Shown: positions 1 to 5,159 of the stretch, in pieces
Layout of the letters: each line of letters opens with the position of its first letter
Position numbering within the stretch: the stretch's first letter is position 1
Assembly (NCBI GenBank): GCA_964373775.1
Contig: CAYJWA010000026.1
Span: 1-13,750, forward strand
Length of the DNA stretch: 13,750 bases
DNA from: UBA10002 sp964373775
Lineage (GTDB): Bacteria > Patescibacteriota > Minisyncoccia > Phycocordibacterales > UBA10002
Direction of reading: 5' to 3'
Notes under the pieces: generated by a model
Database searches by the model: none
Told to the model about the DNA's origin: nothing
Seen by the model: the letters and a program-made list of their open reading frames with translations, nothing else
Made by a program: the position numbers and the translations under genes

Positions 1-1397
1 CCCGCAACCGCAATCATCAGTGCGTTGTCCGTGGCAAGTTCTGGTTCAGGAATATACAGAAACTTATCTTGTAGCGAATACTTACGGCCGTAAGTATTCG
101 CTAAATCTTCAAAGGCGCGGCGGATATGCGTATTGGCAATAACGCCGCCGCCGATGAGAAGGGTTTTGGCGCCGTATTCTTCAATCGCTCTTTTTGTTTT
201 TGCAATAAGGACTTCTGTAACGGCGTCTTCAAACTCTCTTGCAATCTCCATTCGGAGACGCAGATTGTCGCTGATAGAAAACGCTGATTCACGCGGGTAC
301 CTTTCTCGTCTCTCCTTTTCCAATTTTTTAAGCAGATAGAGGACGGCAGTCTTGATACCAGAGAAAGAAAAATCCAAGTCGCCGGAGTGAAGCATTGGTC
401 TCGGCAAAACAAGGTCCGACCTTTTTTCCGATTTCAAGGTCGGACCTTGTTTTGCTCTGCGCACCTCTTCGGCGAGGCGGGAAATCTCTGGCCCGCCCGG
501 ATAGGGAAGTCCTAAAAGCCTTGCCACCTTATCGAATGCCTCTCCCACGGCATCATCCCGTGTCTCGCCGATTATCTCATAGTCGAATTGTTTTTTGACG
601 AGTACCAGTTCCGTATGACCCCCCGAGATGAGCAGAGCAAGCGCGGGATAGCTTATAGCTTTTAGCTGATAGCTTGTAGGATTCTTGTTTGTGATTTGTG
701 ATCTGTGATTTGGGATTTGTTTGTCTCGCTTTGCGAGATCCCGCGAAGCGGGAGAATTTGGTGTTTGGTTATTGGAGTTTTCCTCAGCGCGTAAGAGCGC
801 GCTGAAGATGTGTCCTTCCATATGATTGACCGGTACCACCGGAATCTCCCACGCAAGCGAAAGCGCCTTCGCAAAGTTGACCCCGGTCCAGAGGCACGGT
901 TCAAGCCCGGGACCAACCGTTACCGCGATGGCGTCAATGGACGGTTTCGGAATGGTCGGAATAAACTCTAAAAATTGCTCCAGCAGTTCAGGTTCGCGCG
1001 CAAGAATAGCGTTTAGCGTGTAGCGTTTAGCGTTTAGAATTTCTGATTTAAGCTTTGGAATTTGTTTAGGATTTTGCCTGCCCGCCGACCTGCCCGTTCG
1101 TCTGCCTGTGCGACGCACGCAGACAGGCGGAACGCAGGCGGGAGCTCCGGCGCAGGCGGGGATTTCGTGTTTCGGATTTCCGAAACTTGCTTCTTCAAGT
1201 GCGGTTCGGAAAAGCGGAATCAAATTTTTGCTATGCTCTCGCTTCGCAAGATTGGGAAAGACGCCGCCATACTCCCTGTGAAGTTTAACCTGCGAGAGTA
1301 TTTTATTCGCCAGCACAGTTATATCGCTTCTGCTCCGACCCTCAGTCAATGAGAGCGCGGTCTCGTCACAACTGGTTTCTATGCCGAGGATAATCAT
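1..1397 (-). CDS. tsaD: tRNA N6-adenosine threonylcarbamoyltransferase TsaD, C-terminus cut by window edge
   Basis: Transfers the threonylcarbamoyl group to A37 of ANN-decoding tRNAs (t6A), normally together with TsaB and TsaE. I read one open frame from ATG at 1397 to the window edge, 465 full residues. Family motifs seen: GIETSCDETALSL (residues 5-17), metal-binding NHMEGH (H192, H196), LLISGGHTELV (255-265), GETRDDAVGEAFDKVARLLG (277-296), PYPGGPEI (298-305) and TDNALMIA (456-463). Only the last few residues should be missing, so the protein is well over 100 residues longer than the usual ~340. The excess lies in three stretches made of dispersed repeats: residues about 72-130, 206-249 and 315-331. 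None breaks the frame. The gene starts 8 nt after the stop of the ABC transporter gene, behind a G-rich GGGGG tract, so the two are probably co-transcribed. Function is very likely; activity with these inserts is inference. Confidence 0.95.
   Translation of the reverse strand, partial: MIILGIETSCDETALSLTEGRSRSDITVLANKILSQVKLHREYGGVFPNLAKREHSKNLIPLFRTALEEASFGNPKHEIPACAGAPACVPPVCVRRTGRRTGRSAGRQNPKQIPKLKSEILNAKRYTLNAILAREPELLEQFLEFIPTIPKPSIDAIAVTVGPGLEPCLWTGVNFAKALSLAWEIPVVPVNHMEGHIFSALLRAEENSNNQTPNSPASRDLAKRDKQIPNHRSQITNKNPTSYQLKAISYPALALLISGGHTELVLVKKQFDYEIIGETRDDAVGEAFDKVARLLGLPYPGGPEISRLAEEVRRAKQGPTLKSEKRSDLVLPRPMLHSGDLDFSFSGIKTAVLYLLKKLEKERRERYPRESAFSISDNLRLRMEIAREFEDAVTEVLIAKTKRAIEEYGAKTLLIGGGVIANTHIRRAFEDLANTYGRKYSLQDKFLYIPEPELATDNALMIAVA
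404..455. repeat. Inverted repeat inside tsaD (insert C)
   Basis: Perfect 20-bp inverted repeat with arms 404-423 and 436-455 and a 12-nt loop. It is read through in frame as about residues 315-331 of TsaD, between EEVRRA and PRPMLHSGDLDFSFSG. The core ggtccgacc resembles the dyad at 3728-3758. Other TsaD proteins have only a short loop here. Confidence 0.85.
651..782 (-). repeat. Repeat-derived in-frame insert B of tsaD
   Basis: Encodes about residues 206-249, between NHMEGHIFSALLRAEE and PALALLISGGHTELV, which are close together in ordinary TsaD. It is a mosaic. 655-677 holds tagct-type short repeats. 678-722 is an AT-rich caaatcacaaatcac-type tract. 724-738 and 739-753 are two adjacent hairpins (tctcgc ttt gcgaga and tcccgc gaa gcggga on the plus strand). 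The encoded peptide is Asn/Gln/Ser/Lys-rich and looks like a loop. Confidence 0.85.
1007..1170 (-). repeat. Repeat-derived in-frame insert A of tsaD
   Basis: Encodes about residues 75-130, between PLFRTALEEA and the family segment PSIDAIAVTVGPGL. It contains tagcgtttagcg twice (1007-1037), a short AT-rich stretch, and a GC-rich imperfect inverted-repeat cluster at 1077-1161 with many cctgc/gcagg units. The encoded peptide (IPACAGAPACVPPVCVRR and following) is Cys/Pro/Arg-rich and unlike the rest of the protein. No stop codon interrupts it. Confidence 0.85.
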
Positions 1398-1405
1398 AAA
1401 ACCCC

Positions 1406-3295
1406 CTATTCGCTACCTTTTAATTTGCGGTACCAGCGCCGCCCTTCGTTCGCATCGCCGCCTTTCTCGGTTTCAGAAAGAGAACCTCCGTCTTCATCTT
1501 CTGCTGCATCACGGGGGACTACAAGAAAGCCGCCGGACTGGAGGGTCCAAAGTTTTTTATAGAGTCCGCCCTCGCGAGCGAGCAATTCATCATGAGTGCC
1601 GCTCTCCACAATAACGCCCTTATCCAAAACCACAATGCGGTTCATCTTCCGAATCGTGGAAAGGCGGTGCGCGATAACAATAACGGTTTTATTCTTCATC
1701 AATGTATCTAGAGCATCCTGGATGAGCAGCTCGGAATGAGAATCCAAACTAGAGGTTGCTTCGTCCAAGATAAGGATAGGCGCGTTTTTGAGAATAGCCC
1801 GCGCAATCGCGACCCGCTGCCGTTCTCCGCCGGAGAGTTTGATGCCGCGCTCGCCGACATAGGTGTTGAACTGGAGCGGGAGATTTCCCACGAATTCATC
1901 GCAGTGCGCGAGCGCAGCGGCGCGCACCACCTCCTCATCACTTGCGCCCTTGCTCCCGTAGCGGATATTTTCCATGAGAGTACGGTGAAAGAGAAGCGTA
2001 TCCTGCGGCACGAGCGCGATGTTTTTCCGGAGGCTGTTGAGCGTGACGCTCGCAAGGTCGGCACCATCAATCGAAATAACGCCCTGTGCCGGCTCGTGGA
2101 GACGGAGGAGGAGCTTGACGATAGTTGACTTGCCTGCGCCCGACGGTCCGACAAGAGCTACCTTCTCGCCCGGAGCGATGGTCAGATTGAAGTGTTTCAA
2201 AACTCCCCGCGTCTGGTTGAAGCTAAACGAAACATCTCTGAACTCAACCGCGCCCTTTCGCACCGTGAGTTCGACCGCGTTCCGCAGGTCCCGTATTTCA
2301 TGCGGGAGAAGCATAATCTCCACCATCTCTTTTGCATCCGCATAACTTTCATAGAGGTCCCGCACCACGCGGCTAAACTCCCACAAGCGGTGGGTAAGCC
2401 CCAGGATATATGCCTGGAGGAGCACGAAGAAACCAACGGTGATGAGATTTTCCTGCCAGAAACCAATCGCGAGATAGAAGATGAAGAATTCAATGAAAAA
2501 GATGAGGAAGACCTGTCCGGCTTCCACCAGGGCCGAGAGGTCAAGCGAAGTTCTATGCGCCTTCGCCTGCGCCGCGGTGACTGACCTAAATCGCCGCGAT
2601 TCATCCGGAAAGCGCGTAAAAAGCTGAACCGAACTGTGATTGGTAATGGTATCCGCAAGAACGCCGGTCGTGCGCGAGTCCGCTTCTGCCACGCGGATAT
2701 CGTAAGGAAGCTTCCAGAGAGATACCAGATAATTAAAGAGCAAAAAGAGGAGCGCCCAGCCAAGCATAACAATCGCAACAATCGGCTTGAAGAGATACAG
2801 AACAATGCCGACACCCGCCATCTTTACCAAGAGGGGAATCACATTCCAAATCACCTTATCCGCGAGGCGGTCAAAAGCGCGGGCAAAGCGGTTCACCCGT
2901 TGAACCAGCGAACCAGTAAAATTATTGCTGAAAAACGAGTCGGAGTGTCCGAGGAGATAATCAAACGCCTGCTGGCGGAGCGTTGCGGCCACCTGGGTGA
3001 TAAAACGATTATCTACAAATGTGGCAATGCGATAGAAGAGCCATACCAATCCGTTCAATCCGAGAATTGAAAAGATGATGCCAAGCAAGATGGGGGCTGT
3101 TGCGGCTTTGTCGGATGAAGCAATGAGCGCGTCAAAGAATCTCTTGTAAAAAAGCGGCGTGATGACCTCAACGATATTGACCGCGATAATGGACGCCACC
3201 AGCGCAAAAAGAAGCGGTTGGCAGAGGCGCGCTCCTTTCCAAAACGCTCGGAGCACATGCGGGAGCCGGATTGTGGGATAGATAATTTTTTCCAT
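1406..3295 (-). CDS. ABC exporter half-transporter (fused membrane and ATPase domains)
   Basis: An ATP-driven exporter of the ABCB/MsbA type that would work as a dimer in the cytoplasmic membrane. The substrate cannot be read from sequence. The 629-residue protein has an N-terminal six-helix-type membrane domain (about residues 25-310, with clear hydrophobic segments near 28-48, 68-88, 155-195 and 262-305). The nucleotide-binding domain has Walker A GPSGAGKST (383-391), Q-loop Gln431, signature LSGGE (487-491), Walker B ILILDE (507-512) and H-loop His543. A charged tail (about 598-629) follows the ATPase domain. The ATG at 3295 gives the normal N-terminus; no Shine-Dalgarno is visible. It lies downstream of tRNA-Glu on the same strand and 8 nt upstream of tsaD. 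Lipid, peptide or drug export are all possible. Confidence 0.95.
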   Translation of the reverse strand: MEKIIYPTIRLPHVLRAFWKGARLCQPLLFALVASIIAVNIVEVITPLFYKRFFDALIASSDKAATAPILLGIIFSILGLNGLVWLFYRIATFVDNRFITQVAATLRQQAFDYLLGHSDSFFSNNFTGSLVQRVNRFARAFDRLADKVIWNVIPLLVKMAGVGIVLYLFKPIVAIVMLGWALLFLLFNYLVSLWKLPYDIRVAEADSRTTGVLADTITNHSSVQLFTRFPDESRRFRSVTAAQAKAHRTSLDLSALVEAGQVFLIFFIEFFIFYLAIGFWQENLITVGFFVLLQAYILGLTHRLWEFSRVVRDLYESYADAKEMVEIMLLPHEIRDLRNAVELTVRKGAVEFRDVSFSFNQTRGVLKHFNLTIAPGEKVALVGPSGAGKSTIVKLLLRLHEPAQGVISIDGADLASVTLNSLRKNIALVPQDTLLFHRTLMENIRYGSKGASDEEVVRAAALAHCDEFVGNLPLQFNTYVGERGIKLSGGERQRVAIARAILKNAPILILDEATSSLDSHSELLIQDALDTLMKNKTVIVIAHRLSTIRKMNRIVVLDKGVIVESGTHDELLAREGGLYKKLWTLQSGGFLVVPRDAAEDEDGGSLSETEKGGDANEGRRWYRKLKGSE

Positions 3296-3313
3296 AGATG
3301 AAAGGTTACACCG

Positions 3314-3335
3314 GCTCAGCGGCTCGCCGTTGAGC
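3314..3335. other. 10-bp hairpin between tRNA-Glu and the ABC exporter gene
   Basis: Arms gctcagcggc and gccgttgagc with a 2-nt loop and one non-Watson-Crick position. It lies downstream of tRNA-Glu in the minus direction. No U-tract follows, so it is a possible processing or weak termination structure rather than a clear intrinsic terminator. Confidence 0.45.
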
Positions 3336-3348
3336 TGTTTTGCTTGTA

Positions 3349-3420
3349 TGACCCTATCGGGAGTCGCACCCGAATTTGCGCCTTGAAAGAGCGCTGTCCT
3401 AACTGTTAGACGATAGGGCC
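3349..3420 (-). tRNA. tRNA-Glu (anticodon UUC)
   Basis: Folded by eye into a full cloverleaf. The acceptor stem is GGCCCTA/TAGGGTC with discriminator A, the D-arm GTC/GAC, the anticodon stem GCGCT/GGCGC with loop CTTTCAA (anticodon TTC), a 4-nt variable loop, and the T-stem TCGGG/CCCGA. CCA is not encoded. The T-loop is TGCGACT, so position 55 is G instead of the usual U. Confidence 0.95.
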
Positions 3421-3424
3421 CTAA

Positions 3425-3445
3425 AACATTTGCGAAGCAAATGTT
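3425..3445. repeat. 9-bp hairpin in the 5' leader of tRNA-Glu
   Basis: Arms aacatttgc and gcaaatgtt around a gaa loop. It occupies nearly all of the predicted pre-tRNA-Glu leader, between the candidate -10 box (3454-3459) and the mature 5' end at 3420. Confidence 0.7.
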
Positions 3446-3453
3446 CGGAGGAA

Positions 3454-3482
3454 ACTATAGCATTTTTTGAGATTTTCGCAAA
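3454..3482 (-). promoter_or_regulatory. Candidate tRNA-Glu promoter
   Basis: Minus-strand -10 TATAGT at 3454-3459, with a weak TTTGCG as -35 at 3477-3482 (17-bp spacer). It overlaps the divergent tRNA-Ser promoter. Confidence 0.4.
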
Positions 3483-3495
3483 AAGTGCTAGGATA
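3467..3495 (+). promoter_or_regulatory. Candidate tRNA-Ser/tRNA-Val promoter
   Basis: TTGAGA at 3467-3472, 17-bp spacer, TAGGAT at 3490-3495. Transcription would start a few bases before the mature tRNA-Ser 5' end at 3506. It overlaps the divergent tRNA-Glu promoter. Confidence 0.45.
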
Positions 3496-3505
3496 CTGAA
3501 TACGG

Positions 3506-3592
3506 GAAGGGTACCGAAGCGGTCATAACGGCACCGACTCGAAATCGGTTGTGGGCGCAAGTCCAACGTGGGTTCGAATCCCACCCCTTCCG
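3506..3592 (+). tRNA. tRNA-Ser (anticodon CGA)
   Basis: Class II tRNA of 87 nt. The acceptor stem is GGAAGGG/CCCTTCC with discriminator G, the anticodon stem ACCGA/TCGGT with loop CTCGAAA (anticodon CGA), a long variable arm GTGGGC-GCAA-GTCCAAC, and the T-arm GTGGG TTCGAAT CCCAC. The T-loop is canonical, unlike its two neighbours. CCA is not encoded. Confidence 0.96.
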
Positions 3593-3611
3593 CTTATTTG
3601 AAGGTAAATAC

Positions 3612-3684
3612 GGGCGGTTAGCTCATTTAGCAGAGCGCCTCGTTGACGTCGAGGAGGCAATAGGTGCAATTCCTATACCGCCCA
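3612..3684 (+). tRNA. tRNA-Val (anticodon GAC)
   Basis: 73-nt cloverleaf. The acceptor stem is GGGCGGT/ACCGCCC with discriminator A, the anticodon stem CCTCG/CGAGG with loop TTGACGT (anticodon GAC), and the T-stem ATAGG/CCTAT. The T-loop TGCAATT has G at position 55. It lies 19 nt after tRNA-Ser and is probably co-transcribed. CCA is not encoded. Confidence 0.95.
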
Positions 3685-3709
3685 CTTTATTAGATGAACA
3701 TACCAATAT

Positions 3710-3774
3710 ACGAATTATGCGAATATACCTAGTCCGACCGTTGGTCGAACGGTCTAGGACGAATGGCTACGAAT
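3710..3774. repeat. Cluster of CGAAT hexamers with an internal dyad
   Basis: Four (a/g)CGAAT units at 3710, 3719, 3759 and 3769. An imperfect dyad lies between them at 3728-3758 (cctag/ctagg and accgtt/aacggt with a 4-nt bulge). A similar cluster precedes the second copy of the long repeat at 8809-8871. No gene is seen between 3685 and 4113. Confidence 0.6.
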
Positions 3775-3777
3775 AAA

Positions 3778-3916
3778 ATACCCTGCGCTCCCTGCCTACG
3801 CCCCAACTTCGCCAAGGCTACGATGGACACGCGAGACTTCGGCAGGCAGGCGCGCAGGGTCAAATCGGGGCGACCCGCAGGGTTAATGCCCTGCGGTGTC
3901 GCTCTCAAGCTTTACT
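3778..3916. repeat. Double-hairpin dispersed repeat, copy 1 (139 bp)
   Basis: Matches 8877-8985. 73 nt (3838-3910) are identical to 8907-8979. The left part differs by 30 extra bases in the loop of the first hairpin (about 3803-3835). The first hairpin pairs ccctgcgc...tgcctacg with cggcaggcagg...gcgcaggg. The second, near 3872-3904, pairs gcgac-ccgcaggg with ccctgcgg-t-gtcgc. It lies between the convergent tRNA-Val and trxB-like genes. Confidence 0.9.
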
Positions 3917-3952
3917 AAATCACTTGGCAGAGTTCGCCGCGGCGGATTAAGC

Positions 3953-4052
3953 CTGTCAACACCCGATGTTGACAGAGCAGAGATAGAGTGTGGTGTAATT
4001 TTTCCCCTGTCAACATCGGGTGTTGACGGAGAGGGGATGTGGTGTAATTTTT
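3953..4052. repeat. Two tandem units, hairpin plus tgtggtgtaattttt, with the hairpin loop inverted
   Basis: Hairpin 1 at 3953-3975 has arms ctgtcaaca/tgttgacag and loop cccga. Hairpin 2 at 4007-4027 has the same arms but loop tcggg, the reverse complement. Each is followed by the same 15-mer, tgtggtgtaattttt (3989-4003 and 4038-4052). It lies downstream of the trxB-like gene. Confidence 0.85.
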
Positions 4053-4078
4053 CAATCCGGGAGCTTTCGCTTTCAAGC

Positions 4079-4100
4079 CGTCCGCCGGTCGCGGCGGACG
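4079..4100. terminator. GC-rich 8-bp hairpin just after the trxB-like gene
   Basis: Arms cgtccgcc (4079-4086) and ggcggacg (4093-4100), starting 13 nt beyond the stop codon in the minus direction. No U-tract follows, so it may be a 3'-end stabiliser or a weak terminator. Confidence 0.4.
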
Positions 4101-4113
4101 ACTATATCTTGTC

Positions 4114-5067
4114 TCACTTGACGTGCAGATACAGGTAAATATCTTCCAGCGCTTTGACGGCATCTCCGGCCGCGATGTTGTTCTGATGGTAGAGGCCGTC
4201 GGTGCAATCCCCAGCCGCCCATACCCCTTCTTCCGAGGTTCTCTGATTCCGGGGGTCAACGACTATCTGATTGTATTGGTCAAGCTCTACTAACCCTTTC
4301 ACAAACTCTGTTGACGGAACCGAGCCGATTTCAACGAAGACGCCCTGCACGGCAAGTTCTTTTTTCTCCCCGCTGTCTTTCATTTTGTAGGTGATGCCGG
4401 TTACGGTTTTTTCTCCGCGCACCTCCAAGATTTCAACGCCCAGCACCGCGTGCATCTTGGGATTCTGCAGAACTTTCTGCACGGTTTCTGGGTCTGCCTT
4501 AAACTCGTCCCCGCGATGGAGAAGCGTTACGTTTTTGCAGTAGGCGAGAAGCTGTGCAGCGGTCTCAAAACCGGCGTTTCCCCCGCCGACCACAGCGACA
4601 TCCATGTCGGCAAACAGGGGTCCGTCGCAGGATGCGCAGTAGGTGATACCCTTGTGTTCCAGCCGTTCCGCGCCCGGAACCGCAAGCTTGCGCCGGTGGC
4701 TCCCCGCGGTAATTAACACTGTCTTGGCGTTGTATTCCCCCGCGTTCGTCTTGATAGCAAAACTCCGCTCGGCTTTCTCTGCTCGGTCATTGATAATTGG
4801 TAATTGATAATTGGTAATTTTCTGCACCTCTTCTTCTTTAACATCCACCATATGTCCTGCGTACGCTTGCAGGTGTTTCTTCAGCATCTCGGCAAGTCCA
4901 CTGCCGCTGACGGAAATCGTACCGATCCAGTTCTGAATATCAGGAGAGACCAAACTTTGTCCGCCCCACTCCTTGGCAATAAAAATAGTGCGCAGCCGTT
5001 TTCTAGATGCGTATACGCCCGCGGCAACGCCCGCGGGTCCGCCGCCGATAATTGCGAGATCATACAT
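4114..5067 (-). CDS. trxB: Thioredoxin-reductase-like flavoprotein (TrxB/AhpF-type)
   Basis: A pyridine-nucleotide disulfide oxidoreductase that passes electrons via FAD to a CxxC and then to a thioredoxin-like partner. The 317 residues match a low-molecular-weight TrxR. Seen are the FAD-binding GGGPAG (8-13), redox pair C144-A-S-C147 followed by DGP, nucleotide-binding GGGNAG (161-166), and WAAGDCTD near the C-terminus. The NADPH 2'-phosphate motif HRRxxxR is replaced by HRGDEFK (184-190), and the C-terminal third recalls the reductase core of AhpF, so NADH use is possible. Residues 83-93 (ITNYQLPIIND) are encoded by a 14-bp tandem repeat inserted in frame. The start is the ATG before the dinucleotide-binding strand; no Shine-Dalgarno is seen. 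It lies downstream of ftsZ. The exact partner is not shown by the sequence. Confidence 0.92.
   Translation of the reverse strand: MYDLAIIGGGPAGVAAGVYASRKRLRTIFIAKEWGGQSLVSPDIQNWIGTISVSGSGLAEMLKKHLQAYAGHMVDVKEEEVQKITNYQLPIINDRAEKAERSFAIKTNAGEYNAKTVLITAGSHRRKLAVPGAERLEHKGITYCASCDGPLFADMDVAVVGGGNAGFETAAQLLAYCKNVTLLHRGDEFKADPETVQKVLQNPKMHAVLGVEILEVRGEKTVTGITYKMKDSGEKKELAVQGVFVEIGSVPSTEFVKGLVELDQYNQIVVDPRNQRTSEEGVWAAGDCTDGLYHQNNIAAGDAVKALEDIYLYLHVK
4789..4819. repeat. 14-bp tandem repeat within trxB
   Basis: attgataattggta occurs 2.2 times (4789-4802, 4803-4816, then att). It is the AT-rich type common in the spacers here, but it is translated in frame within the trxB-like gene. Confidence 0.9.
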
Positions 5068-5074
5068 AAAAAGC

Positions 5075-5159
5075 TTTTAGCGATTAGCGCATAGCGATTA
5101 GTATAACACAACAAAAAAGCCGTCCTCACGAAACGCTAAACGCGGTACGCTAAACGCTA
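5075..5159. repeat. TAGCG-type short repeats in the ftsZ/trxB spacer
   Basis: 5075-5101 is made of tagcgatta-like units. 5131-5159 reads, on the minus strand, tagcgtttagcg-tacc-gcgtttagcg. It begins with the TAG stop codon of ftsZ itself. The same tagcgtttagcg unit occurs twice in tsaD insert A (1007-1037). Between the two blocks, a minus-strand TATACT (5100-5105) could be a -10 box for the trxB-like gene, but no good -35 is seen. Confidence 0.7.

Noticed and set aside
1..1397. tsaD as a pseudogene broken by repeats
   Set aside because: All three inserts keep the frame, no stop codon occurs, and motifs on both sides are intact and in register.
3710..4052. CRISPR array
   Set aside because: Repeats are short, irregularly spaced and differ in structure; there are no uniform spacers and no cas genes.
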